NCBI GenBank assembly: GCA_029582155.1
Contig: CM055895.1
Span: forward strand, 7,064,544 to 7,128,543
Direction of reading: 5' to 3'
From: Panopea generosa
Lineage: Eukaryota; Mollusca; Bivalvia; Adapedonta; Hiatellidae
DNA length: 64,000 nucleotides
Part shown: piece by piece, positions 11,555 to 23,374 of the stretch
How positions within the stretch are numbered: position 1 is the stretch's first letter
Layout of the letters: each line of letters begins with the position of its first letter
Position numbers and translations under genes: made by a program
Notes under the pieces: model-generated
Database searches by the model: none
The model's input: only the letters and a program-made list of their open reading frames with translations
What the model was told of the DNA's origin: nothing

Positions 11555-13535
11555 CAGTGAACAGGTAGAGATGGCGAAACCTCAGCCTGCAGGTCAGTGA
11601 ACAGGTAGTGATGGCAGAACCTCAGCCTGCAGGCCAGTGAACAGGTAGAGATGGCAGAACCTCAGCCTGCAGGTCAGTGAACAGGTAGATATGGTGAAAC
11701 CTCAGCCTGCAGGTCAGTGAACAGGTAGTGACAATGAAACCTCAGCCTGCAGGCCAGTGAACAGGTAGTGATGGCAGAACCTCAGCCTGCAGGCCAGTGA
11801 ACAGGTAGAGATGGCAGAACCTCAGCCTGCAGGTCAGTGAACAGGTAGATATGGTGAAACCTCAGCCTGCAGGTCAGTGAACAGGTAGTGACAATGAAAC
11901 CTCAGCCTGCAGGTCAGTGAACAAGTAGATATGGCGAAACCTCAGCCTGCAGGCCAGTGAACAGGTAGTGATGGCAGAACCTCAGCCTGCAGGCCAGTGA
12001 ACAGGTAGATATGGCGAAACCTCAGCCTGCAGGTCAGCGAACAGGTAGTGACAGTGAAAACTCAGCCTGCAGGCTAGTGAATAGGTTGTGATTGCAAAAC
12101 TTCAGCCTGCAGGCCAGTGAACAGGTAGTGATGGCAGAACCTCAGCCTGCAGGCCAGTGAACAGGTAGATATGGCGAAACCTCAGCCTGCAGGTCAGCGA
12201 ACAGGTAGTGACAGTGAAACCTCAGCCTGCAGGCTAGTGAATAGGTTGTGAAGGTAAAACCTCAGCCTGCATGCTAGTGAATAAGTTGTGATTGCAAAAC
12301 TTCAGCCTGCAGGCGAGGGCATAGGTAATGATCGGAAAACCTCAGCCTGCAGGCTAATGAATAGGTAGTGATGCAAAACCTTAGTTTGCAGGCCAGTGAA
12401 TAGGTAGTGATCAGAAAACCACAGCCTGCAGGCTAATGAATAGGTAGTGATGCAAAACCTTAGTCTGCAGGCCAGTGAATAGGTAGTGATCAGAAAACCA
12501 CAGCCTGCAGGCTAGTGAATAGGTTGTGATGGCAAAACCTCAGCCTGCAGGCCAGTGAATAGGTTGTGATGGCAAAACCTTAGTCTGCAGGCCAGTGAAT
12601 AGGTAGTGATCAGAAAACCACAGCCTGCAGGCTAATGAATAGGTAGTGATGCAAAACCTTAGTCTGCAGGCCAGTGAATAGGTAGTGATCAGAAAACCAC
12701 AGCCTGAAGGCTAGTGAATAGGTTGTGATGGCAAAACCTCAGCCTGCAGGCCAGTGAATAGGCTGTGATGGCAAAACCTTAGTCTGCAGGCCAGTGAATA
12801 GGTAGTGATTGGAAAACCTCAGCCTGCAGGCTAGTGAATAGGTTGTGATGGCAAAACCTTAGTCTGCAGGCCAGTGAATAGGTTGTGATGGCAAAACCTC
12901 AGTCTGCAGGCTATTGAATAGGTTGTGATGGCGAAACCTCAGCCTGCAGGCTAGTGAATAGGTTGTGATGGCAAAACCTTAGTCTGCAGGCCAGTGAATA
13001 GGTAGTGTTGAAAAACCTCATCCTGCAGGCTAATGAATAGGTTGTGATGGCAAAACCTCAGCCTGCAGGCTAGTGAATAGGTTGTGATGGCAAACCTCAG
13101 CTTGCAGACGAGTGAAAAGGAAGTGATGGCAAAATTCTGGATGTAGGCCTGTGATGATGGCTAAACCTCAGCCTACACGCCAATGAATGGGTAATGATGG
13201 CAAAACCTTTGCCTACAGGTCAGTGAATGGATAGTGATAGCAAAACCTCCGCATACAGGCCAGTTAAAGGGCAGTGATGGCAAAACGCCTGCCTACAACC
13301 CTGTAAATTGGTAATTATGGCTAAACCTAGGCATAAGACCAGTGCATGGGTTGTGATAGCAAAACCTTGGTCTACAGGCCAGTGAATGGGTAGTTATGGC
13401 AAAACCTCAGTCTACAGGCCAGTGAATTGGTAGTTGTTGAAAAACCTAGGCATACAGCCCTGTGAATTGGAAGTCATGGCAAAGCCTTGGCCTACAGGCC
13501 AGTGAATGGGTAGTGATGGCAAAACCTTGGTCAAC
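11555..13535. repeat. 40-bp tandem array, about 49 copies, with higher-order structure
   Basis: The core unit is 40 bp and contains ACCTCAGCCTGCAGG and CCAGTGAACAGGTAGTGATG. Most units carry CCTGCAGG or CTGCAG. In the left half, diagnostic variants recur every four units: ACAGGTAGTGATGGCAGAAC occurs at 11601 and 11761 with the same three variant units after it. The order is repeated at 160 bp again between 11961 and 12121. From about 13100 the units diverge strongly and lose the CTGCAG site. Confidence 0.95.
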
Positions 13536-14159
13536 ATATGTATCATGAACCTTCTACCTTGAATTTGTAGAGCTAACACAAGTATGATTATCAATTAACT
13601 CCAATGCTACATCAATTAAACTAATGAACTGATTAGATTTTTAACATTTAACTTTACACGTTTTGTGTCTTGTTTCTATTTATTGTATGTAATTTTTTAA
13701 ATCTTTTATCTTCAGGTGTTAACTGTCATTTTGAATAGTCAATTTGCATGCAAGTATTAATTTTTTATTCCACCCGCAATTTATTTGCATCAATTGCTTT
13801 TGTTAAAAGATCGGGAGTAAATTTTGACTTTGATTTGTTACAATACGTGAGCATTTAAAACCACACACATAGAAAGTTTTGAATGATTCTATATATGAGC
13901 CAATATGGCTACTTTTGCTCAGTCAGTCACCCCACCATAAAGTGCACCATGGAGGGCAGATCAACGTATGAGTCGCATATGTATTCATTCACTTGATAAC
14001 AATGATTTCCATCTATATTATGTATAATTATAAAGACAGAGATAATGACATTTCAATAAGAAATACTGAAATGAACATTTCTCGAAATTCAAGATATTCA
14101 ACAGGAAACGTGTTATCTAACATTTTAATAATTCTATTTTGATTAAAAATAGAACAGAA
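13536..14159. other. Region without recognised genes
   Basis: No repeat or exon seen. Confidence 0.4.
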
Positions 14160-14161
14160 TA

Positions 14162-15136
14162 CAATGGGTGATTCAGAAATAACCGGACTGCCCCTGTATC
14201 TTTTTCATTTTACTTTTTCTTACATGAAATTTCAGCAAGAACACCTCTATAATTCATGCCAAATCTATAACTAGAACGCGTTTCATTTCAGAAAAAGTAA
14301 TTGTCATTTTATTCATTACTATAGCAACCCATTGACGTTAAAGTGCGGCACATATATTTTTATGCTTTAAAGTGTAAAATTTAAGTTAAATTGATCAATT
14401 TCTAAATGTGACATTTTGGCGCTGTAAAGCATGATTATTACTCGAAGTCTTCAACATCATAATAACAAAGTCCCAACGCCATTCCTGTTTCTGTTAGTAA
14501 ACAACAAGGCATAAAGTAATACTACCAGATGTTTATTATGGTGTCATTTTTGTCACAAGAAACATGCACAATTATCAAATTTTGTTGTTAGCTTGGACAT
14601 TCGCCAACAAAAACGTACAAGATGTTACAGCAGGCATCTATGAGAAAGAAACTGTCACGGAACTAAGACAGAAGAGTGTCACTAGAAGATGGGAAGGGGT
14701 GGGGTCGTAAGACCTCTATGGACGTGACGTTAGTGACTACAATTAAGGACGTTGTATACAGTGACAGGTGAAAGGACATACTGTTAATGCTGCGTATTAT
14801 GGAAAAGTAAGTTTCATTTGAAAGTTGAAATATATAATAAATCATTAAGTTATTATGATTTAACTCTACTAGTAATTTATTTACGATAAAATATTATTCT
14901 TTTTTAAATCATAGTTAAGTATGCTACGAAATTGTCATGTTAATGAAAAAATATCTGATTAAAACTCTTTTGATTTCAGGTTCTGCGCAGACACCTAACG
15001 CATGCATTGCAGAAGAGGAATCGTGTCAGGTATCGTGTATTAAAGATTGGACATCATGCGGAATGTTTTTCTTTAATGTAACACATAACACACAGAAGTA
15101 ATAGACTCAATCCGGTTATTTCTGGATCACCCCTCG
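14162..15136. mobile_element. Mariner-like DNA transposon, non-coding
   Basis: Terminal inverted repeats of about 29 bp: the left contains GGGTGATTCAGAAATAACCG and the reverse of the right end GGGTGATCCAGAAATAACCG. TA lies directly outside both ends (14160-14161 and 15137-15138), as expected for Tc1/mariner insertion. Length, 975 bp, is shorter than an active mariner (about 1.3 kb), and I saw no transposase frame, so it is a relic or a deletion derivative. Confidence 0.78.
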
Positions 15137-15379
15137 TATTTTCAAAATTAAATAAAAAATGGAAGTTTGTTTAAGGAACCTTGGGATTAGAACAAACTGG
15201 ATGATAATATCACTATTACAATTTATTAAATGTCATTTACCATTATAAATCTTACCTGTTGATATTTTTTTCTTTAGGAGTGAATTGTAGGCCGATTCAT
15301 TCTTAGATGGTAAAACCGTTATAAATCATATTTGTGTTAAATTAAAATATTCCTTAATATTCATTCATCTATTCATGTT

Positions 15380-15935
15380 CCAAGTCACATTGGATTTTAT
15401 TCCATACACTTTTTGATATAGATATTCTCCAGACAAACAAAAATAATCAAAAACAAGAATTTGGTAATAGATAGAATCATAGCAAGTTTCATAAAATTCC
15501 AGTCAGAGGATTTAGATGAAAAAATCATGGCCATGGACAGAATCAAAAGGTGACACTCTGGGAAAAAATCTACCAACCGAAACAAAAATACAAAATGCCC
15601 ATTTCCGCTTAGAAGTGATGCATCCTAGATAGTTTCATAAATTTCCAACAACAAGTTGTTGAGAAATAGCCTGAATAAGGACTTGGCATGCCCATCTCCA
15701 GTTGGTATTGATGTTTTCTTACAAGTTTCATGAAATTTTTCAGGGAAGCATAAAAAAATACAGTTTGAGGAACCCAGTGCTTCTCTCTATCCACCTTTAA
15801 GCTGACAAGTAAGTCTAACTGACTGAAAATCCTGCACCAGTACCAGCGTATGCCCCCTAAACCCTACAAAGTTATAGATTACACACTAATACCAGTGCAT
15901 GCCCCCTAAAATCAATAAAGTTATAGATGCCCTAT
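15380..15935. repeat. Dispersed repeat with short internal duplications
   Basis: AGTTTCATAAA(A/T)TTCCA-type text recurs three times (near 15485, 15632 and 15722). A unit with ACCAGTGCATGCCCCCTAAA and AAAGTTATAGAT is doubled at about 15840-15930. Confidence 0.45.
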
Positions 15936-16026
15936 GTTACTCCCTCCCCTTTCAAACATGAATTCCTGAATCCACCACTGGCTGTTATACAATGGCATAC
16001 ATATACAACATAATACAAATACTCAC

Positions 16027-16088
16027 ATTTCTAGGGATTTGGAAAACTTCATTCTTGGTCTTGTGAGAGCTTTCCTTAGGTACAGAAC
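16027..16088 (-). CDS. Probable small coding exon, one of three tandem copies
   Basis: 62 nt with acceptor TTTTGTTCAG and donor AGAAAT|GTGAGT. Following the exon at 20852 in its preferred frame, the split codon gives Ser and the exon reads SVPKESSHKTKNEVFQIPRN, ending in phase 0. Two more copies of the same exon, with their acceptors, follow at 16123-16255. Nothing further downstream on this strand could be joined to it, so the gene end is not located. Confidence 0.5.
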
Positions 16089-16119
16089 CTGAACAAAAAC
16101 AAAACACAAATCAATATTC

Positions 16120-16260
16120 TTTCTAGGGGTTTGGAAACTTCATCCTTGATCTGCAAGATCTAACCTGAACAAAAACAGAACATAAATCAATATTCTTTCT
16201 AGGGTTTTGGAAAACTTCATCTTTGGTCTCATGAGAGCTTCCTTTAGGAACAAACCTGAA
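16120..16260 (-). pseudogene. Two degenerate tandem copies of the exon at 16027-16088
   Basis: Copy 2 (about 16123-16164) has an internal deletion, and its frame meets a stop just after the acceptor. Copy 3 (about 16194-16255) keeps the acceptor and an open frame reading VPKGSSHETKDEVFQNPR, close to the first copy's VPKESSHKTKNEVFQIPR, but one base is missing at its start. Both lack the GTGAGT donor, having AAAGAATATT instead. Copy spacing is 76 and 91 bp. They look like decaying exon duplicates. Confidence 0.6.
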
Positions 16261-16340
16261 CAAAAACAAAACACAAATTAATATTCTTATTTTCTTCTTC
16301 AGTGGATTACGTGTCATTCCTGTTCTAAAACTCTTTTTTT

Positions 16341-16612
16341 TGTCGTACAGTGTTTAGCATTGCTTTCAACAATTTTTCAGTCATATCATGTCTATTTGAA
16401 ACAATATTCTAAACACTGCCACACTGGAGTACCATGCTGCAGGCATATGGTATGATACCCCCACCAAGTCACATTATACTGACACAGGGTCAACCAGATC
16501 TAGAACTATCCTTTAAATGCTGAGAGCCAAGTGAGGAAGCTGCTAGTATCATGTTTCAAGTCTTAGGTATGACCCATGCTGGGGGGATCTAACCCATGAC
16601 CATCCGCATGCC
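16341..16612 (-). mobile_element. tRNA-derived SINE, family A, 5' truncated
   Basis: The reverse strand matches the intact copy at 8454 from the tRNA anticodon-arm region through the body (GGTATCATACCATATGCCTG) to the tail sequence AATGCTAAACACTG. The first half of the tRNA head is missing, the usual result of incomplete reverse transcription. Confidence 0.82.
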
Positions 16613-16848
16613 TTCAAAACTTAAAACATAAAGAGACAAAAAATTTAACAAGAGCTGTTGGAGGACAGCCCACTCTACTTTTCAAAGCAGGTTTCAAAAT
16701 AATAGCTGTCAGATGACTGAAACACTGATATGAGGCATGCTATAAAACACAAACCCATTTTTAAAGTATAAAAAGAAATATATGTAATTCTAGAGTAGAT
16801 CTGCAATAGATACAGGTTTATGTGTAGTAAAATTGTTTCATCTTAGAA

Positions 16849-17060
16849 AGAGTTGGAATGGCATCAAGCAGTATTAAGTGCTGTCTATTTTTAAAATTGG
16901 GATTTCGTTCAAAGTTTACCACTCCAATTTAACTATTGGTTTTATCACATTTTGGTGGATTTGATATACCAAACCATTCAGATTTTATAATAATTTTATA
17001 TATCATAATTAATGATAATGTGATGCTTTTTATCCATTCTAATAATTATTTTATTTTTCA
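16849..17060 (+). repeat. Dispersed repeat R2, copy 2
   Basis: Contains CATCAAGCAGTATTAAGTGC and the following blocks shared with 9490 and 40146. Confidence 0.65.
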
Positions 17061-17317
17061 AGACATATATAGCGTTCCTGATAATACCCCCTTCACATTA
17101 AACTCCAATAGTATTTTCTGAGATATGAGCTTGAACAAATGTCCATAAAAGATCATTTTGCCTAAAACAAAGTTGTCCCATGTGTATCCCCTTAGGTCAT
17201 TATAAATTAATTCCTAGATTATCATCCAAAGTTTTCTTAAAAATGGGGATGGCAAGGAATTTTATTATTTTATTTTTAAAATTTTGATGTTTATTTAAAT
17301 AACTTTTATTTATTATC

Positions 17318-17319
<2 letters not shown>

Positions 17320-17353
<34 letters not shown>
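17320..17353. repeat. Poly-T run of 34
   Basis: Uninterrupted T tract followed by an A-rich stretch. It could be the tail of an element inserted on the other strand, but no body could be identified. Confidence 0.9.
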
Positions 17354-17356
<3 letters not shown>

Positions 17357-17611
17357 AAAAAAAAATTAAAGGGTTGGGGTGGCATGAAAATTAGGGGACG
17401 GGCAGGGATGATAATCTATCAATTAATTTATCATGGCCTAATAGAAGCGATACAGTTGCTGTATTTCAGAGTAGTTACATGATGTAAGCTTGCAGTAAAA
17501 CAGTAAAACCAAATTTTCTAAATATCAAAGGAGCTAGCTATAATGCAATCTAAGTTGAAACCAAGTTAGAACATTTGTCTCACTAAGTCATCTTAATTAT
17601 AATGTAGACAA

Positions 17612-18372
17612 TTTGTAAGTTTCCCCAGTAGTTGCTGAGAATTCAGCTCGCTATTAAGTTTCCCCAGTAGTAGCTGAGAAATCAGCTCGCTGTAAAGTTT
17701 CCCCAGTAGTTACTGAGGTATCAGCTCAATTTAAAGTTTCCCCAGTATAGTTGCTGAGAAATCAGCTCGCTGTAAAGTTTCCCCAGTAGTTGCTGAGATA
17801 TCAGCTCACTATAAAGTTTCCCCAGTAGTTGCTGAGATATCAACTAGCTGTAAAGTCCCCCCAGTATAGTTGCTGAGATATCAGCTTGCTGTAAAGTTCC
17901 CAAAGTATAGTTGCTGAGATATCAGCTCGCTATAATGTCACCAAGTAGTTGCTGAGATTTCAGCTCGCTCTAAAGTTTCCCAAGTATAGTTGTTGAGATA
18001 TCAGCTTGCTGTAAAGTTTCTCCAGTAGTTGCTGAGATATCAGCTCGCTAAAAAGTTTCATCAGTAGTTGCTGAGATATCATATCGCTGTAAAGTTTCCC
18101 CAGTATAGTTGCTGAGATATCAGCCCGCTGTAAAGTTTCTCCAGTAGTTGCTGAGATATCAGCTTGCTATAAAGTTTCACCAGTAGTTGCTGAGATATCA
18201 GCTTGCTATAAAGTTTCCCTAATAGTTGCTGAGATATCAGCTCAATGTAAAGTTTCCCCAGTATAGTTGCTGAGATATCAGCTGGCTGTAAAGTTTCTCC
18301 AGTAGTTGCTGAGATATCAGCTGGCTATAGAGATTCACCAATAGTTGCTGAGATATCAGCTCACAATAAAGT
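17612..18372. repeat. 39-41-bp tandem array, about 19 copies
   Basis: The unit contains TAAAGTTTCCCCAGTAGTTG and CTGAGATATCAGCTCGCTG; units with CAGTATAGTT are two bases longer. GTAAAGTTTC and GAGATAT also occur, in the same order, in the longer units of the array at 25860-27165, so the two arrays share an ancestor. Confidence 0.93.
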
Positions 18373-20750
18373 AACAGCTAAATTTTCTAAGTATCAAACA
18401 AGGCATAATTCTGTCTAAAATCAATTGAAGTTATCCCATTTGTCCCCTTTAGTCCTTTTATAGAAGTTCACATGTAGTTGAAGTTTCATTTATTTTTTTG
18501 ATGCATGACTAGAAGTTACTAAGATAGAAGATTGCTATAAGTATACAAGGGACCATATTTCTCCTAATATCCCAAATAGGGCTGTTCACTTGTCCCCTTG
18601 AGTCCCTTAAATGGTAGTAGATGCACGTGAAGTTTCACTGACATATGAACAGCAGTACCTGAGATATGTGTTGCTGAAAAAACATTCAGTGGTCTATTTT
18701 GGTTTTGGAGAAATGGGAGCAGGTCCCTTAAATAGGGTAAAGTAGCATCGTAATATTGAAAATGGGGAAAAATCAATACAAATCGTCAAGTATGTACATT
18801 GTACGACATTTAAAACATTTTGCAGATCAACGTCCTGGTTTTTCATTGTTTTAAAACTGTTAAATTGGCATAAAACCTCACTCAAAGAAAAAAACAAGAG
18901 GGCCAAGATGGCCCTATATCGCTGACCTGACTGACCTTGACTCACCCAACTTAAGTAGATTATATAATACATGTACATTCAAAATATCAGAGAGACGAGA
19001 TGGGCAAGTAGTTAGAATTTTGATTTGTTTTGAAGATGTAACAGATGCGCAGAAGAGTTCAAACTTGGTAGAGGTTCACCCATGGTAAATGTCAGTGAAA
19101 TTACATCAAAATCAGGTCAGTCGATCTGACAAGAAGGCTTTTGAAATTTTTACTAGAGCTGCCTATACGTTTGGAGACTGTTCCAAACCTAAGTCTTTGA
19201 ACTAAGATTAAAATCCAGTTCCAGCACAAAACTAACCTGTTATGTTTGAGAACGGTTTCAAACTAAAGAATCAGACTAAACTATTGTGCAAGAAACAATC
19301 CACAGTTCCGGCACAATAAATATTTCTATGAGTTTCAAACACAAGTCTTCCCAAAGCCTTTCACTTGAAAGAATCTTTGTCACAGTGCACTCTCCCCCAA
19401 AAACAATTAAGCTCCTCCTCCAAGATGACACTGAAAATCTCAAGCAGACTTCTTGTTGTGAAGAAACTAGCTAAAAATATGGTATTGCTTTATTATGAAA
19501 CAGTAAACCATCCCTGTCTGAACCATAAAAACTCTGACTTTTATATTCAGAAAAACGCCTACCATATATTCCCTTATTAACGCCTCCCTCCCACTCCACC
19601 CTCTAATAAACACCCCCACCTATTTTTCTGGAAAATTAAAAAATAAAACGTATATGCGAGTTGAGTGCGTATTCGCCCATCTTTCCCTGATCGATTATTT
19701 TGTTACACAGACAACAATTAGCAGAGTGTTTAGCACCTTTGAACCCTCTAACCCATTGTTTATATCTTGGGTGACTTAACCACTTTTGGTTGAATATAGA
19801 CTTCCCCATATTTGCCGTTTAAAACAAGTAAAAATGCTGTCTGACGATTAAAACATTACAAAAATCTTTCCAATGTGGTTAGTCTGTGTACGCTGAAAGC
19901 TCATTGTTCTACGTCGATAAGAGCAAGCGTCTAAGTGATTTTAAGTGAAGAGTACACTGACCATAAATTCGGATATTCCAGTATGCGGACTAGTAGTATC
20001 ATACAGATTTTCAGCTTTTTTTTCATCCTATGTCAATTATTTCATTCACTCTCAAATAATTCTGAACCACTTTTTCGGGAATTTAAACCGGATTTAAGGG
20101 TTTTTCCAAAAGCGCTATTTAACTGTAAACAGTTGATATCGCTTGAATCTTTTGGCATTCCCAACTTTTACCCTTCTTTGTGTATGTAAATATATTCTTT
20201 TTTACTCAATATTGTCTGTGTCAATATTTTGGATATCTCGATCCCAGTTTTAGCTTCTAAATGATCATTTCACACCTTCAATTGAATGTTTGTCTCGATC
20301 CAATAATTGTGGACATAATTTTGTGTTTTTCCATATCATGTGAAAATCTACGCATGCTTTTTTTCAGTTTGTTTACAGGACTATGGCAAAGGTGTCAGTT
20401 TTAGTAACTGACAGAATGATGCAAACATCATATCATCAAATTTGGTGATTGTATGTAAATTGTATAAATATCATTTAATTCAATCGATCAGCCTCAACTT
20501 TTATCTCTGACTGCCAAGCAATTTAAAGAAGGAACCGGATATGAGCATTTATCACAACAGTGTAATTCTACTGCATTGACCATAATATGAAAGTGAAAAT
20601 ACAAATGACAGACGACAACTATCAGGTGATGAAAATATATATTGAGATAAAATCTATGTCGATATTCCAATATCTCGATGTTTTTTGGTAGTCCCTCCAA
20701 TATTAAGATAATTTATTTCGACTTTATTGTATAATCAACAGAACACTTAC
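18373..20750. other. Region without recognised genes; dispersed repeat near 18893
   Basis: AACAAGAGGGCCAAGATGGC at 18893 starts a CAAGAG-type repeat. Frames of 60-95 codons near 18564-18978 and 19286-20189 lack splice sites or motifs. Confidence 0.45.
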
Positions 20751-20852
20751 TTCTTTCCATTTTAAGTCTCTGTTTTTCTTTTTTCTGTTGATCATTTGAC
20801 TGGGCTGAAAACATCGGCTTGGTCCTTCTTCCAGATACTTTATATGGTTTGG
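20751..20852 (-). CDS. Probable coding exon, basic low-complexity protein
   Basis: 102 nt between acceptor CATTACAG and strong donor AGAA|GTAAGTG. The preferred frame (two bases, 33 codons, one base) reads KPYKVSGRRTKPMFSAQ then a Gln/Lys-rich segment ending KQRLKMER. A second frame is also open across all 102 nt and would follow a phase-0 exon, so the frame is not certain. I prefer the first because its exit phase joins exactly to the exon at 16088 and its Lys/Ser-rich make-up resembles the exon at 24360-25141. It lies downstream of the RGS exons on the same strand, so it may be part of their linker before GGL. Confidence 0.6.
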
Positions 20853-21123
20853 CTGTAATGAAATAAGCGCGCATTAAATATTATGTATGCACCACACAAT
20901 GTCATTCACATTTAAACTGAATATAAAAAAGACACCAAATAAATAACTGAGAGCAACGTGACCACAATAAATAAACATGCTGGGCTTTTGGAGCTTCATA
21001 ACACAAGAAAGATAAGCCAACAGGCAACAGGTAAGACGATTCAAAGTTTGTTCTCCCTCCAGCCGGCAGAGGATAGATATATAGTCATATTTAAAATAAT
21101 TATTTTATATAGTTTATAATTAA

Positions 21124-21612
21124 AGCAACACATCCACGTTTGAACTTTTAAAAAAAAAAATTAATTGAGTTATGAGCACATTTGCCATACAAACATATGA
21201 TCAATTAGCTGTATATGAGCATATAAACACAATCCGGAACAAAATGATGCCCAAATTATAATGCGTGACTAACACTTTATAAAACAAGCGTGTAACTCAC
21301 CCGAGTCAAAAAAAATTGTCAAAATGACTTTCAAGGCAGGTAAAGTACACTACGCACTAAAACGTGAAGTTTTTAATACGACTCGCATAATTCAATTTGA
21401 AGCCAAGTTGGAATCCTCGGCAATTTAAAAATAATTTATAAAGCGTTTGTCACGCTTTTTAATTTGGACATCTTTTTTTATAATTCTAAAGCGTTCTGGA
21501 TAGTGTTTGTAAGCACATATACAGCTCACTGACCATATATTTATGTATGGGAAATGTGCTCACAACTCAATTGAAAAACTTTTTAAAAAAGTTTAAACGT
21601 GGATGTGTTGCT
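21124..21612. mobile_element. piggyBac-type foldback MITE flanked by TTAA
   Basis: The element begins AGCAACACATCCACGTTT and ends in the exact inverse, with TTAA immediately outside on both sides (21120-21123 and 21613-21616). The similarity of the two arms goes on for well over 100 bp, through ATTGAGTTATGAGCACATTT, CATACAAACATATG and TAGCTGTATATGAGCATATA, with small differences. At 489 bp it is too short for a transposase. TTAA target choice is the hallmark of piggyBac. Confidence 0.85.
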
Positions 21613-22005
21613 TTAAGGTTACACCATACAACACAAAGCACAGACAAAGATCAGGATGGGAAGAAGGTAATAATTTGATGGGATACAGCCAACTTCTGAC
21701 CACTTCTCAAGCATCTGACAAACACACATTTTTAAATGTATAAAATGTTTGGAAATACTGACTGTAAAACTGCTTACCGGAACATTAAAATTTATTAAAG
21801 AAATGCATAACATACTGAAGACAAAGATGTCTTTACAATCACAGTTTGGGTCAGTACAGCCCCACAACATAATGGAGTGGAGAGGTCAAGCTTATAGCAA
21901 GTAAAGAATTCTAAACATGCAGTGCTACAATAATTTTCGCTCAAAATTTCACAATAAATCTGAGCAGATTTCTGTTTCAGGACTACACTTTTTAAAAACA
22001 AGAAA

Positions 22006-22378
22006 TGTCACTGTTAAGTGTCACATGCCCCCTAACATGTCATGATGATTTGTTGATCATTTGTAGCAAGTATCATTAAAATTCATCTATGCATGACAAA
22101 ATTACAGGCCAGAAACAAAATCTCACATAAACTCAAAGTGTTGTCAAACAAACTGAAATTGTGACCTTGACCTTTGAGGTACGGGTGTTGGTCTTACTCG
22201 CGACACGTCGTCATGTTCTGTTGATCATTTGTTGCAAGTATCAACAAAATCCATCTAGGCATGACAAAGTTACAGGCCGAAAACAGAAATACCGGATGGA
22301 AGGACGGACGGACAGATGGACGCTACGATTACTATATGCCACCAAAAAAATTTTTGGGGGGGGCATAAAAAGAGAACA
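22006..22378 (+). repeat. Dispersed repeat T (TGACCTTGACCTTT family)
   Basis: Begins CAAGAAATGTCACTGTTAAG and contains ACATGTCATGATGATTTG, GTGACCTTGACCTTTGAGG, CATGACAAAGTTACAGGCC and a terminal GGACGGACGGACAGATGGAC. Related stretches lie at 32272, 36240 and 54783. No coding capacity. Confidence 0.75.
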
Positions 22379-22421
22379 TGTTAAGCATTAACAGCCTTGT
22401 ACAAAACAAAAATACAGAATA

Positions 22422-22708
22422 ACCAGGCCCAGTTGGCTCAGTCTATAGCACATCTGACTATCAACCCAGAAGTTATGAGTTTAAATCCCTGCCCGAATAC
22501 AGTTTCTGCGAGTATTGAAACAACATTATATTTCATTGTCATCGTCTCTCAGCGCTGATTCAAGCGGGAAAGTTATTAGTTACTCGCAGTGACAGATGTA
22601 CTTGAGCACTGGTTAACCTTCAAGGATCCCAGCAGGAAAAAATAGTTAGGTTAACTGATCGTCTGTTAGCCCTCCATGGCATAGAAATGATGCTAAATAT
22701 TCAAACCG
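22422..22708 (+). mobile_element. tRNA-derived SINE, family B
   Basis: Head GGCCCAGTTGGCTCAGTC (A box), CTGACTATCAACCCAGAAG and TTATGAGTTTAAATCCCTG (B box); body with CATCGTCTCTCAGCGCTG and TTAACTGATCGTCTGTTAGC, tail GATGCTAAATATTCAAACC. Confidence 0.8.
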
Positions 22709-22794
22709 TATACAAAACCTGTGCTTAGCGAATGCTTTAAATATTATTATCAGCGTTTATGTATACAGGAAAGTTTATCCTTCAATTGTGTTCA

Positions 22795-23000
22795 CCATTC
22801 AGGAAAGAGCACTTGGGATCCACTTATCATGAACATGGTCTGATGTTTATGAAAGTCATAGTGAAGTTGAATATGTAGGCAACTCCCGCCAGGGGTAGGG
22901 AGTTTGATCGCACACTTGGTCTGATGACCTCTTACAACAACACTCATCACTGGCTCTACCCAGGAAATGGACTCAAAGGGATTCATGTAAGCACTGAGCA
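22795..23000 (-). mobile_element. Possible SINE, family E
   Basis: CTCTACCCAGGAAATGG and AACAACACTCATCACTGG are, in reverse, the TGGGTAGA(A/G)CCAGT block that also occurs at 34800. AGTTTGATCGCACACTTGG is B-box-like. Resemblance between two copies only, so moderate support. Confidence 0.4.
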
Positions 23001-23035
23001 TTCCTTCCAATTTTGCTAAAATTATATTTTTTTTT

Positions 23036-23266
23036 AATGGGGTTTAAAGCCATTTTCAACACATTTCAGGTTATATATGGCATATTAAGTTTTACTGGTG
23101 GAGGAAGACCTCAGACTAAGAAGAACCACCGTCCTTCCGCAAGTAACTGGAAACTTTCACACAAAGTTTTTAGAGCGACCGGGACTCGAACCTACGACCT
23201 TAATGGTGAGAGGTAAGTGATCTTGAGACCGGTGCCTTAGACAACTCGGCCATGGAGGACCCTTGC
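23036..23266 (-). mobile_element. tRNA-derived SINE, family C
   Basis: The reverse strand starts GGGTCCTCCATGGCCGAGTT with a Leu/Ser-like long-arm tRNA head, then TAGGTTCGAGTCCCGGTCGC (B box) and a body running through GTTACTTGCGGAAGGACGG and GGTCTTCCTCCACCAGTA to GGCTTTAAACC. Relatives at 37463, 38555 and 40490; a tail fragment at 57812. Confidence 0.85.
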
Positions 23267-23374
23267 TAAAAATAAATTAGTACCAACCTAAAAAGAATTT
23301 TATATTTTAAAGAAAGAACACATTAAGTTTCTGATCTTGAGTAATTTATCTCTAAAACCAGAATAGGTATAATA

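Noticed and set aside
17612..18372. CRISPR-like array (regular repeats of about 40 bp)
   Set aside because: There are no unique spacers. The whole unit is repeated, and the genome is clearly eukaryotic with spliced genes.
20751..20852. Alternative frame PNHIKYLEEGPSR... of the same exon
   Set aside because: It is open and would fit a phase-0 neighbour. However, it joins the exon at 16088 in a frame that is stopped in the third exon copy, whereas the preferred frame is kept there.
23200..23266. Genuine tRNA-Leu or tRNA-Ser gene on the minus strand
   Set aside because: Same reasoning: it is the head of SINE family C, with several diverged copies.
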